Source of the DNA: Geothermovivens sp964644845
GTDB lineage: Bacteria > Zhuqueibacterota > Zhuqueibacteria > Oleimicrobiales > Geothermoviventaceae
DNA length: 64,000 nt
NCBI GenBank assembly: GCA_964644845.1
Contig: CAZXXS010000056.1
Span: 1-64,000, forward strand
Direction: 5' to 3'
In this document: positions 43,216 through 52,712 of the stretch, in pieces
Numbering within the stretch: the stretch's first letter is position 1
Layout: each line of letters opens with the position of its first letter
Made by a program: the position numbers and the translations under genes
Notes under the pieces: model-generated
What the model saw: only the letters and a program-made list of their open reading frames with translations
The model's database searches: none
Told to the model about the DNA's origin: nothing

Positions 43216-46200
43216 CTAAGACCGGATCAACACTTTGAAAGTCCGGATCTCGTGAGGCCGGATCTGAAAGCGGAACCCGTTTGACTGTTTTTCCACCGAG
43301 CCGGGCGTGGAACGTTCGATCAGATCCACTTCTTGCACCTGACCGAGGGACCGATCCAGCACCACAGACACCAGAGCAGAGCGGCCTTCGGTTTCCACAA
43401 AGCGGAGGATCCAGGCGTCGTTGTCCTCCGCACGTTTGATCACGTTCAGGATCACATTGTCCGGTGAAACTTGCACAAAGGCGTGTTCCCTCGGCAGTCT
43501 TCCTTTGTGGGAGGCCGCGCGGAAAGCGACAAGGTGCTGATTGTACTCGATGCCCCGCCGCATTGTCTTTGCTACCCGCCAATCGCCCTGGTGAGGGTAG
43601 ACAGCGTACGCAAATGTCTGGTAGCCTCGGTCGGCCATTGGGTCAGGCTCGGTTGGCGAGCGCAGCAGGGACAGGCGCATCACGTTTCCTTTGATGTCCC
43701 AGCCGTACTTGCTGTCGTTCAGAATGCTCACGCCGTAGCCTTCAGAGGACAGATCAGCCCACCGGTGGCCCGGTACCTCAAATCGGGCCTTCTCCCAGGA
43801 AGACGAAAAGCCTGTGGAGCGCTGGATCGTTCCGTACGGGATTTCGAACGTCGCACTGTCCGCACGGACCGTCACCGGAAACGCGACTTTCAACATTTTG
43901 TGCTCTTCCCACCATTCTACGCGGTTGCGCACCTCCAGGTAGGGCAGATCTGCGTACACCGACACGTACTGGTCGAAGAACGAGGAGGGAAAATTCTCGG
44001 CGGGCCATTTGCTGTTTTTCTGCTCGCCGAGAAACTGGTGCCGCACGTGAATTGTGGCACGAACGGGTCCAGCCTCCACCAGCTCCACAACTGTGGCGCT
44101 GTCCAGGTCAATGGGTTCACCTTCGAAGCGCAAGTTCCAGGCGTCGACTGCCTTGTTTCGCAGGAGCTGCAGCAGGTTTCCGCGGGGTTCGGCCAAAACT
44201 TCCCGCCCGGTCGGCCGGTGGACGAGTCGGGTGAGCAAGCCTGTGTGCGGATCGAGTTCGGCTTCGACGAACGTGTTCGCCAGGTGGGTACGGTCCGCTT
44301 CGAGCGCCGTCTTGGCCGGGCTGAAACGCCGTTGAACCAGTCGGTACACTTTGTAGCCGAAAGGTGGTACGTCGTGAGCGATGAACAGCAAGGTAGCACC
44401 GGTTGGACTGTTGTCGACGATTTGGGTTGGCACTGGGGTCCCGTCGGGGGCGAGAACGGACCAGGCTCGATCTTTTTCCAGCCGGCCGAGTGGGACGGCC
44501 ACGCGATCTGTACGTTCCCAGCTCAGTGGATTGAAAACAACCAGAGCTTCACCGGAGCCACGGGTGTCGATCTGACGAGCCAGCCGACGCAGGGATGTGT
44601 TGAGGATGTCCCGAGCAAGAGTTTTCGCCTGTTGGTAGTCGATTTCGGTGTCGTGGTAGACCGGGTTGATGGAGGATCCCGGAAGAATGTCGTGGAACTG
44701 GTTGAAAAGAAGCGTGTGCCAGATGACGTCGAAATCCCGCTTAGGGTAAGGCTCGCCGTAGAGCGATGCGAAGGCAGCCGCTTTCTCCGCCGTCAGGGTG
44801 AGGCCTTCGATTTCGCGGTTGTGCTTCTTCGTTCTTGCCTGGGAAGTGTAAGTGCCGCGATGGTACTCAAGGTAGAGCTCCGTTTGCCAGGACGGTAGCT
44901 TTGCCTTTTCAGAATCGGTGATCGAGTCAAAGAAAGCCTTTGAAGTCGTCAGTTTTACGTCCAGAAACGCTGGCGAATTGATCTCCTGCTTGGCTCTCCG
45001 AAGCATTCGGATTGTCGGACCGCCGCCGTGGTCGCCCACACCGTAGAGAACAAGCACCTTACCGAAGCCGAGCTGCTGCTCTTCGTGGTGGCTGAAATTG
45101 ATCAGGTCGGAGGGGTTCAAGTCGTGGCCGTAGCCGCTTTCTGGGATGTAGCTCATCACGCGGCTTCCATCTGGCGCCACCCACCAGAAAAACCGGTAGG
45201 GAAATTTGTTGGTGTCGTTCCAATTCAGCTTGTGCGTGACGAAACCTTCGAAACCGCTACGCGCCAGGATTTGAGGCAGATTCCAGTTGTAGCCGAAGGA
45301 ATCTGGGATCCAGCAAACTTTCACATCCACTCCGAATTTCTTCAAGAAGTAGCGCTTGCCGTAAAGCACCTGACGGACGAACGACTCGCCAGACGGCAAA
45401 TTGCAATCCGGTTCCACCCACATCCCGCCAGCTACTTCCCAGCGACCTTCTTTCACCTTCTGACGGATTTGCTCGAAAAGGTCGGGGTAGTAGGTCTCCA
45501 TCCAGCGGTATGCCGCTGCTTGTGTCATCGTGTAGTGAAAATCTGGAAAAAGCTTCATGATTTTGAGCACGGATCGACTGGTGTTGCGAACCACCTGGAC
45601 CGTTTCGCGCCACGTCCACAGCCAGGCGAGGTCGATGTGGGCGTACCCCGCGGCGTAGATGTGGTACTTTGCCCGAAGCTGGTCCCCGAGCGGGCGGAGG
45701 ACGTCCATTTGGCGGTTCAATTCGTCGATGAAAGCGTCCTCGTCGCCTCTCTGAAAGGCCTTGCTGCGGACCGCACGGGCCGCCACGGAGTCCACCTGAG
45801 CGTACCAGTAGTCGGGATTGTCGGTAAAAACCTGGGCCAGTCGTTTTGCGAGGAGCAAACGAAGTACGCTGCTCTGAAGCTTCTTCTGGAACGCTTCCAT
45901 TCCGCTGATGTGCATCTGCGCGTCGTAAAGTTTGCCGTACCCGGGATGGTTGATGCCGCGGATGGCGATGACAAAGCGTTGGCCTGGCTGGACATTCCTG
46001 GCGATGACAAAATGGCCTTTGTCCCACTCGAAGCTACCCAGGTATTTGCCGTTGACGTAGACCTCTCCGCCGTTGTCGATGTTCAGGTCGAGCGTCAGGT
46101 CGCGGCCAGCAAGTGAAAAACCGCCGATCTTCTCGGGAACAACGAAGGTGGTTCGGAACCAGACGTTCGTCTCCGGAAGGTCCCAGGTGTAACCAATGAA

Positions 46201-46401
46201 GGCTACGTCCCAATCGGAATCGTCCAGATTGGGGTCTTCGCCTCCGGGCTCGCCGCCGATTTTGACCTTGAACTGGCCGATCCCGCCGTAGGCGAGCAAG
46301 TTGAGAATTTGCATGTCGGTCATCTGGGTGTCTCGGGCGCCGGCGGGCTTTACGGTGCCCACGAGGACTGCCAGCGCGAGAAGGAGGGAATAACGGCGCA
46401 T
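43216..46401 (-). CDS. Secreted GH38 alpha-mannosidase
   Basis: A 1061-residue exported enzyme that hydrolyses alpha-mannosides. After a signal peptide (MRRYSLLLALAVLVGTVKPAGA) there is a galactose-binding-like sandwich (about 40-170: WFRTTFVVP, VYVNGKYLGSFEWDKG). The GH38 catalytic domain follows (about 240-530), with AGYAHIDLAWLWTW carrying the zinc-binding His-x-Asp, and VCWIPDSFGYN, whose Asp is the expected nucleophile. A long C-terminal beta domain completes the usual length. The ATG at 46401 has GAGGAG about six bases ahead; a TTG at 46407 abuts that site and is less likely. Its target may be N-glycan or mannan side chains, in keeping with the fucosidase. Confidence 0.92.
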   Translation of the reverse strand: MRRYSLLLALAVLVGTVKPAGARDTQMTDMQILNLLAYGGIGQFKVKIGGEPGGEDPNLDDSDWDVAFIGYTWDLPETNVWFRTTFVVPEKIGGFSLAGRDLTLDLNIDNGGEVYVNGKYLGSFEWDKGHFVIARNVQPGQRFVIAIRGINHPGYGKLYDAQMHISGMEAFQKKLQSSVLRLLLAKRLAQVFTDNPDYWYAQVDSVAARAVRSKAFQRGDEDAFIDELNRQMDVLRPLGDQLRAKYHIYAAGYAHIDLAWLWTWRETVQVVRNTSRSVLKIMKLFPDFHYTMTQAAAYRWMETYYPDLFEQIRQKVKEGRWEVAGGMWVEPDCNLPSGESFVRQVLYGKRYFLKKFGVDVKVCWIPDSFGYNWNLPQILARSGFEGFVTHKLNWNDTNKFPYRFFWWVAPDGSRVMSYIPESGYGHDLNPSDLINFSHHEEQQLGFGKVLVLYGVGDHGGGPTIRMLRRAKQEINSPAFLDVKLTTSKAFFDSITDSEKAKLPSWQTELYLEYHRGTYTSQARTKKHNREIEGLTLTAEKAAAFASLYGEPYPKRDFDVIWHTLLFNQFHDILPGSSINPVYHDTEIDYQQAKTLARDILNTSLRRLARQIDTRGSGEALVVFNPLSWERTDRVAVPLGRLEKDRAWSVLAPDGTPVPTQIVDNSPTGATLLFIAHDVPPFGYKVYRLVQRRFSPAKTALEADRTHLANTFVEAELDPHTGLLTRLVHRPTGREVLAEPRGNLLQLLRNKAVDAWNLRFEGEPIDLDSATVVELVEAGPVRATIHVRHQFLGEQKNSKWPAENFPSSFFDQYVSVYADLPYLEVRNRVEWWEEHKMLKVAFPVTVRADSATFEIPYGTIQRSTGFSSSWEKARFEVPGHRWADLSSEGYGVSILNDSKYGWDIKGNVMRLSLLRSPTEPDPMADRGYQTFAYAVYPHQGDWRVAKTMRRGIEYNQHLVAFRAASHKGRLPREHAFVQVSPDNVILNVIKRAEDNDAWILRFVETEGRSALVSVVLDRSLGQVQEVDLIERSTPGSVEKQSNGFRFQIRPHEIRTFKVLIRS

Positions 46402-46495
46402 CGTCAACTCCTCTTTCAGTCAGATCTCGGTTCCAAGATTCGGAATCGTGTTTGCCGCTTTCACGATTTGACAGCATGCAGGTTTTTCGGGACCA

Positions 46496-48559
46496 TCAGG
46501 GCGGCGAAAAGCGACCGGCCATTTTCACAGCCAGGACGTTGCCCTCTAAATCGGCTACCCAGAGCGTGTCGGCCTTTGCGACCGGGTTTGCAAAAATGAA
46601 ATCGCTTCCGACTTGAGCGGTCGCGACGATGTGACCCGTTGCGCTGAGAACTTGAACGGCCCGACCGTGGAGATCAACTGAAGAGACGTACGGGCCTGTG
46701 TTTACTGGAGAAGCATCAAAGAAGGCGGTTGCAACCGAGCGGTCCCAGACCGGCTCGTTGTTCCGCAGTTGAAATGCCAGAAGGTGACCGTGCAGAGTCG
46801 CTGCTACAAGGAGAGAATCGCCTGTGACGGTTGGGGAGGCGTAGTGACACGCGCAAGGCCAGGTCCAGAGAATGCGACCGTCCTGAAGACTCGCTTTGTA
46901 GAGGCCCGGGGCTTCGGATCGCCGTGGAGCAGCACAGAAAAACACGAATCCGTCTGCGATGACGGGACTTGCAGTTGCTGGCGCGCAGTAGGGGGAGCTG
47001 GTTGGACGGACCCGCCAGACGCTACGCCCGGTCGTTGCTGAAAGGGCGTGCAAGAAGCCGTCCCAGGAGCCAACCAGCAAAAGCGTGTCCGCAAGGACAG
47101 GCTGCATTTGAATCATTCCGAAAGGACCGGCACGCCAGAGCAAAGTACCCGTTTCGAGCTCCAATGCCAGTAGATTCCCCCGGGAGGTACCGATGTAAGC
47201 CGTGCGTGACGCCAAAGCGGGTGGCGCAAAGATCGGTTCGCGGGCGTCGAAGCGCCACACGGGGGTACCGTCGTCGGTCCTGAATGCTTCGACGACACCC
47301 GAGAGGGTTGCGGTAACGATGATGGTCGCGTTCGCAGCGAGACCTTTGATCACCGAGCCCGACAGCCGTTGCTGCCACAGGAGGTGCCCCGTGGGCGGGT
47401 CGAGCGCGGTAAGCCGGCCGTCGCTGGTGGCAACAAACAGGCGATTCGCCGCGAGGGCAAGAGGAGCCTGAACCCGGGCATGGAGCGTCGTGCTCCAGAG
47501 CAAGGCCTTGCCGAACGTGAACGGAAAATCGCGCTGCCACAGGCTGTCGGCACCTCGGACAAGTCGAAGCGAAAGGGTGTGTTGCCCCTGGATTTGGATG
47601 GGCAGGCGCAGATCGGTGCTGTGAGTTGAAAGGAGCCCCCGCTGCCACCGGTCGTGATCCAGACGTACCAAGATGCTGTCCGCCGCGGGCAGGTTACGAA
47701 CGAGGAGACCAGTCTCAGTGACGACGAGCTGGGTTTGGTCGAGCGGGCTCGTTGTTTCCCCGGATGTCGGCGAGTGGAGGGCGATGGCAAAAGTACCGAG
47801 CAGGGAATCGCTGTCGGCCAACCTGGCCTCACAAACGAGGGAATCGCTGTGCACTCGAAAGAGCAGGAAACCCCGGGAACGCACAACAGCGGGTGCCATG
47901 ACGAAAGGGAGACCGTTTAGCTGCCACCGGCGGTAACGGTGGCCGTGGCCGGCCGACAGCAAACGTACGTTGTAGTTTCGAAGGACGTGCAGAAGACGAT
48001 CTGTGTCACAGGTGAAATCCCGATCCGGGTAGAACACGGGGTGGTGCATGAAAAGGAGGCGGGGTGTGTCTCTCGGAACCGCTGCCAGCTGTTTTGCCAG
48101 CCAGCGCTGTTCGGCAGGTGAAAGATCGCCCCAGGCTTCCAGCGGCAAGGCCGTGTTGATGCCGATGAACTGGATGTTTTCGTGGACAAACGCGAGATGC
48201 GGCACACCTGGGAACCGCTTTGCAAGCTCTTGGGGGGTGTACGAGGACCAGCGGACGTCGTGATTTCCGAGCAAAACGTAGATGTTGAATCCGGAAGAGT
48301 CAAGCAGGCTCTTGCACAGTCGCAACTCCTCAGCCCGCGCCATTTCAGAAATGTCACCGGTAACGAGAACGAAGTCTGGCGGGGGGCTCAAGTTTCGCAG
48401 CGCTTTGAGCGTTGCTCTGAGGTCCGCTTGAGTTGCGGAACTCGACAGGTGAATGTCTGTGATCTGAGCGAATGTGAAGTCCGCGGCGACAGAAGCTTGT
48501 ACATGCGGGAAAACACCGAGGAGGAAGGCGAAGAGCCACCTGCTCAGTTTGCGGAGCAT
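46496..48559 (-). CDS. Exported metallophosphoesterase fused to PQQ/WD-like beta-propeller
   Basis: A 687-residue protein. A signal peptide leads into a calcineurin-type metallophosphoesterase (about 30-260) with every metal-binding motif present: ITDIHLS (DxH), GDIS, GNHD, FMHHP and GHGHR. A linker of about 100 residues joins it to a PQQ-like propeller (about 370-680) with repeated blades such as LTALDPPTGHLLWQQRL, VEAFRTDDGTPVWRF, LLALELETGTLLWRA and LHALSATTGRSVWRV. The esterase should cleave a phosphoester; the propeller likely binds a ligand or partner. I chose the ATG at 48559 because the signal peptide starts there; a GTG 45 bases earlier lacks a ribosome site. Confidence 0.85.
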   Translation of the reverse strand: MLRKLSRWLFAFLLGVFPHVQASVAADFTFAQITDIHLSSSATQADLRATLKALRNLSPPPDFVLVTGDISEMARAEELRLCKSLLDSSGFNIYVLLGNHDVRWSSYTPQELAKRFPGVPHLAFVHENIQFIGINTALPLEAWGDLSPAEQRWLAKQLAAVPRDTPRLLFMHHPVFYPDRDFTCDTDRLLHVLRNYNVRLLSAGHGHRYRRWQLNGLPFVMAPAVVRSRGFLLFRVHSDSLVCEARLADSDSLLGTFAIALHSPTSGETTSPLDQTQLVVTETGLLVRNLPAADSILVRLDHDRWQRGLLSTHSTDLRLPIQIQGQHTLSLRLVRGADSLWQRDFPFTFGKALLWSTTLHARVQAPLALAANRLFVATSDGRLTALDPPTGHLLWQQRLSGSVIKGLAANATIIVTATLSGVVEAFRTDDGTPVWRFDAREPIFAPPALASRTAYIGTSRGNLLALELETGTLLWRAGPFGMIQMQPVLADTLLLVGSWDGFLHALSATTGRSVWRVRPTSSPYCAPATASPVIADGFVFFCAAPRRSEAPGLYKASLQDGRILWTWPCACHYASPTVTGDSLLVAATLHGHLLAFQLRNNEPVWDRSVATAFFDASPVNTGPYVSSVDLHGRAVQVLSATGHIVATAQVGSDFIFANPVAKADTLWVADLEGNVLAVKMAGRFSPP

Positions 48560-49393
48560 GAATCCGAGTCGATGGGGACCAGCGTCAAGTAGGAGCGGAA
48601 GCACTGTTTACGACATCTCCAGGTCTTGTCCGTTGTGCCTCTGTGAGGACAGCGGGAGACTTACGTTGGCAACAAGGTAAAACTTCCCTGACAAGGAAGC
48701 AAGGCGAAACTTGTGCTGGGCTGCGCCCGAAAGTCGAGTTTTCGGTTTACGTTGGGGATTCGCTCGCTGGAACGGGCGCTTGCTTTACGTGAGCAAAGAC
48801 AAAACCGGCGGGAAAACCAAAGGTTGAAGCTGAACGGGGTCGCCCGGAGGCGAAATCTCCGGGTCACGGACAAGAGCTGCTTGCTAAGAAAGGCCTTAGG
48901 CGTGGGGTCAGCAGCTCGTCGTGAGGAGCGTGTAGAGGGTGGGGCCTGACCCGAGGCTCCGCACACGAGGGAGATCTCCCGGAGGATCCCGGGCAAATTG
49001 AAAAGGAACGGGGAAATGGCCGGGTGGTTTCAAAAAGTGAACGAATTCTTGCCTGTGTGCGTGCTGTTGACTACATTCAGAACGGCAGGGCCCCCATTCG
49101 AAGACATGAACAGCGACACAGAAGGGGGAAATCGGGATGGCTGTTCGGGGCGTTTGGATCAACGATCGAACGCGGCGAAGAGCCACTCGAGGGCGTGTTT
49201 TTGCTTCCAGAGCAGGTCGAAGGAACGGCCTGTGCCCCTCTTTTCCGGGAAAGAAGCCCGCGGAGAATTTCTCCCGCAGGAAGCGGTGACTAACGGTAGT
49301 ATCCACACAAGGAAGGCTTGTGTTCGCTTGCATCAGGGCCTTCTGCAGATGCGTCGGCTACGGAAGAGCGAAAAACGCGCGGAGTTCCCGAGG
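48560..49393. other. Intergenic region between divergent genes
   Basis: About 830 bases between the minus-strand phosphoesterase and the plus-strand NtrC-type gene. A plus-strand open frame runs in phase with the regulator from 48998, but this part has no domain character. I see no clear promoter or sigma54 box. Confidence 0.45.
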
Positions 49394-50743
49394 ATGGGCG
49401 AATTGGGCCGTAAGAAGCGTGTCATGATCGTGGACGACGATCCAGACATGCGAGAGGTTCTGTACAAGAAGCTGAAAGACAAGGGGTACGTTGTCCTCAC
49501 CGCTGCGGATGCGGGTTCGGCTCTGCGGGTGTTGGAGTCCACGCCGGTGGATGTTGTGATCACGGACTTTAAGATGCCCGGTGCCAGCGGTGTTGAGCTC
49601 GTTCGCCACATCGGAGAGAATTTCCGGGACACGCTTACGATCATGATCACGGGTTACGCTTCGATCGAAGGGGCTGTCCAGGCGGTAAAAGCGGGTGCTG
49701 AAGAGTACCTGCCAAAGCCGTTTACTTACGAACAGCTTTACGCCGCCGTGGAGAAGGCTCTTAAGAAGCAGGAGATCCGCAAGGCACGAGAACCGGAGGT
49801 AGTTGCGCCCCAGGGGGAGTTCCACGGCTTGATCGGCGTGTCCCGACCGATGCAGGAAGTGTTCAAGGCGATCAAGAAGGCTGCGGCCACCAATGCCACC
49901 GTGCTGATTACCGGGGAAAGTGGTACGGGCAAGGAACTTGTAGCACGAGCCATCCACTACAGCAGCCCGCGCGCCTCCGCGCCATTTGTTCCGGTGAACT
50001 GTAGCGGTATCCCTGAAGGGCTGATCGAAAGCGAGCTGTTTGGGTTCGTGAAGGGTGCGTTCACTGGAGCGAACGAGACACGGGCTGGGTTTTTCCAAAC
50101 GGCAAACGGAGGCACGATCTTTTTGGACGAAATCAGCAGCACCTCGCTGTCCATGCAGGCGAAACTCCTCCGTGTTTTGCAGGACAACGAGGTCAGGATG
50201 GTTGGATCCAGCAAGACGAAGAAGGTGGACGTGCGCATTCTTGCTGCTACCAACAAGGACCTGCTGGAGCTGGTACGGAAGGGGTATTTTCGTGAGGATC
50301 TTTACTACCGGCTCAACGTGATTGCCATCGACCTACCGCCGCTGCGGGAAAGAGGGGAAGACATTCTCTTGATGGCCAAACACTTTGCGCAGAAATTTGC
50401 CAGTGAAGTCGGGAAGCCTGTGCCTGTGTTCAGCGACAGGGTTTTGGAAATCTTCCGCGACTACCCCTGGCCTGGAAATGTACGCGAGTTAGAAAATCTG
50501 GTTCGGCGGCTCATCGTGATGGTCGATCGGCCCGTGATCGATGTCCGGGATCTGCCGTCGCACATGCGTTTTGCCATGATTCCGGGCAGCAACTTGTTCC
50601 GCAGCCTGGCCTCTGTGGAGGCCGAGTACATTCGCAACGTGCTCTCCAGTGTGAACGGCAACAAAACGCGAGCGGCCCGCATTCTGGGCATCGATCGCAA
50701 GACCCTGCGCGAGAAGCTAAAGCGCTACGGGGAGGGCGCGTAG
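49394..50743 (+). CDS. NtrC-type sigma54-dependent response regulator
   Basis: A 449-residue transcription activator. Residues 5-120 are a receiver (MIVDDDPDMRE acidic pocket, ITDFKMPG with the phospho-accepting Asp, KPFTYEQ with the conserved Lys). Residues about 140-370 are the AAA+ domain, with Walker A GESGTGKE, the sigma54 loop GAFTGA, Walker B LDEIS and the arginine-finger REDLYYRLNV. The tail is a Fis-type helix-turn-helix (NGNKTRAARILGIDRKTLREKLKRYG). It should open sigma54 promoters when phosphorylated. The ATG at 49394 has GGAG about nine bases ahead. No sensor kinase is in the window, and I found no convincing sigma54 promoter, so its targets are unknown. Confidence 0.92.
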   Translation: MGELGRKKRVMIVDDDPDMREVLYKKLKDKGYVVLTAADAGSALRVLESTPVDVVITDFKMPGASGVELVRHIGENFRDTLTIMITGYASIEGAVQAVKAGAEEYLPKPFTYEQLYAAVEKALKKQEIRKAREPEVVAPQGEFHGLIGVSRPMQEVFKAIKKAAATNATVLITGESGTGKELVARAIHYSSPRASAPFVPVNCSGIPEGLIESELFGFVKGAFTGANETRAGFFQTANGGTIFLDEISSTSLSMQAKLLRVLQDNEVRMVGSSKTKKVDVRILAATNKDLLELVRKGYFREDLYYRLNVIAIDLPPLRERGEDILLMAKHFAQKFASEVGKPVPVFSDRVLEIFRDYPWPGNVRELENLVRRLIVMVDRPVIDVRDLPSHMRFAMIPGSNLFRSLASVEAEYIRNVLSSVNGNKTRAARILGIDRKTLREKLKRYGEGA

Positions 50744-52133
50744 CTGAGACGGCCGCGTTCGGCGGCGTGGCGCAGCTCGAGTCGTCCCGGCAACCCAAAG
50801 GGCGGAGAATCGTCTCTTTGCTCCCAGTTCGCTCGTGAATCAAGAAGCAAAATCGCTACGCGTTTCTCCGTTCTTCCAGGAGAGGGAAAAATGGCGACAC
50901 GATGATGGCGCATTTCGGGCTGTGGATGTCCCCTCGAGTCAAACCAGCAACTGGAAGGCTGCGTTTGAATTGGGCTTTGTGAACTTTCCGATTGCGGCTC
51001 AACCTGCCAGGTTGACACGCCGACTGCCATCCTTTTCATGTTGCCTGTCCGCCACTGCGCAAGCTTCGAATTCAGTTCCCAGCTCGACTTACGACGGTTC
51101 AGGACCCTCCGCACCGAGCAGTAGTTTTTGGCCTCTGCGTGTGTTTCCGGCGGGTCCCTGCCACCGCAAATGAAAGTCTGTCGGGCTTGGTGCTTTTGGA
51201 TCGGGCCTGCGGTAGAAGCACTCTCGGGATCTGGATCACGCGGGCTTGCGAGACGATGTGGTAACTGAGCCTCGTTCACCTGCTCCCGACCGCCGTGACC
51301 TAAACTGTAGGGAGGGGGACTTTCCGACGCCGGGTGAATTTGCCAAAAGATCAACTTGCCAGTTTGACCTGCAAATCCCTGAGTAGAACCCCATTTGGCT
51401 GGTAGCAGCGCTGCGGAACACAGCCACGGCCTCTTTTTTGATGGATCTGGAACCCCTTTTCTGCGAAAGGACCCAAGCGTTCTGGTCCGCTCTTACTCCT
51501 GACGGCCGCTAACACACCTTCAGAGCGCGTGGCGTGTGCCTGGTTCAGATGGCGCTCCGTTCCTCCAGCTTCTACCTGGGTTGTGATTCCTGGCGCCGAT
51601 TTCGCAGCAGCCGCCGTCTCCAAGCAGACAGCAGCGGTGGTGCGAAATTCCCCAATCCGTTTCCCGAGTCTTGTTTTCTCTGCATGGTGGGATTGAACTG
51701 AAAAACGTACGAGTGGCCCACGCTGCTGTACACGAAGAGAATGGTGAAGTGTGCGACAAGGGCCGAGCCAAAGCAAACACGAATGTTCTGGCTGGTCGGC
51801 AACCTGGCAAAGCTGCGAGGTCACCTCTGGCTATCAAATTGACGCTGCAGTGAAAAGAGGCCGTGGTAAGAGAAACTTCAAGCGACCGAGGAGGATCCCC
51901 GCTACTTACTGCTTTGTAAGGTGGCTGCAGGTCCTTTTGCGGCTCCGGACGAGAGCCGGAGAGTTGCCTGCAAAGCCCGGTCGGTCCTTCGATTCATTCT
52001 TTCCTGCGGTGCTGGGCGGGAGAGATCCCCGGGGAGACGACGCAGCACCTTGGCTGGCATTCCCGCTGCCCGCTTTGATCCAGTGCCGACGGTTGAGCCT
52101 TTAAGAAGCTTGTGGAAAAATCCCAAACGTAGA

Positions 52134-52163
52134 AAACCACGGAGCCACAAAGGACACAGGGAC
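52134..52163 (+). repeat. ACCAC(A/G)GAG...CACAG repeat, copy 1
   Basis: A forward copy starting AAACCACGGAGCCACAAAGG and ending GGACACAGGGACG. Together with copy 4 it forms a long-range inverted repeat of about 540 bases. It belongs to a repeat type that gives spurious translations such as HKGHRD. Confidence 0.6.
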
Positions 52164-52362
52164 GTGACAAACCTCGTTGAACAAGCGACTGTGTTGACGA
52201 GGCTTCCAAACCGTAGTTACCCTGCTGGACCTGTTGAGCAGTGCGGCAGGGTTCGGTCTTTGGTCTGTTTCGAGTAGCTTCGGTCAAGTTTCCGGGATGA
52301 GGTTCTGTGCGAGCGGTGCGCTCTTACAGGCATTCGCGTTCCTTCACCGTCCTCTTGTGGTA

Positions 52363-52397
52363 TCCTCGGTGCCCTCTGCTCCGGGCCTCCGTGGTGA
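52363..52397 (-). repeat. ACCAC(A/G)GAG...CACAG repeat, copy 2
   Basis: A minus-strand copy (ACCACGGAGGCCCGGAG then CAGAGGGCACCGAGGA). It faces copy 3 across a 50-base spacer that itself contains opposed CTTTTTC and GAAAAAG tracts, so the pair could fold into a hairpin. Confidence 0.55.
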
Positions 52398-52444
52398 GAG
52401 GATGCTTTTTCCGAGGCCTCTTAAAAGGTTTGCGAAAAAGGCCA

Positions 52445-52473
52445 GAGCCACCGAGACCCAGAGCGCACGGGGG
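52445..52473 (+). repeat. ACCAC(A/G)GAG...CACAG repeat, copy 3
   Basis: A diverged forward copy (GAGCCACCGAGACCCAGAGC then GCACGGGGG). It is the partner of copy 2. Confidence 0.45.
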
Positions 52474-52673
52474 AAACACGCAGGGGGAACCAACGGGGTC
52501 TGCTGTTGCGCAACGAGAGAACGGTAATGCTGACCATTCCGGTCAGGGAGATGAGCACTTACGTAACACGGGGATTTCATTCGAGTTGTGTGGACCTTTC
52601 GAGTGCGGCATTAGCTACATGCCCCTGCGAAGCTGGCATGTAGCACTCGGACGGCGCATCTGGGCACGCAGTT

Positions 52674-52712
52674 CTCTGCGCGGCCTCTGTGCCCTCGGAG
52701 CCTCTGTGGTTT
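52674..52712 (-). repeat. ACCAC(A/G)GAG...CACAG repeat, copy 4
   Basis: The best-kept copy, on the minus strand: AAACCACAGAGGCTCCGAGG followed by GCACAGAGGCCGCGCAGAG. It closes the nested inverted arrangement with copy 1. Confidence 0.65.

Noticed and set aside
43471..46116. Two plus-strand open frames (475 and 362 codons) opposite the GH38 gene
   Set aside because: Both are antisense shadows of a protein with all GH38 motifs.
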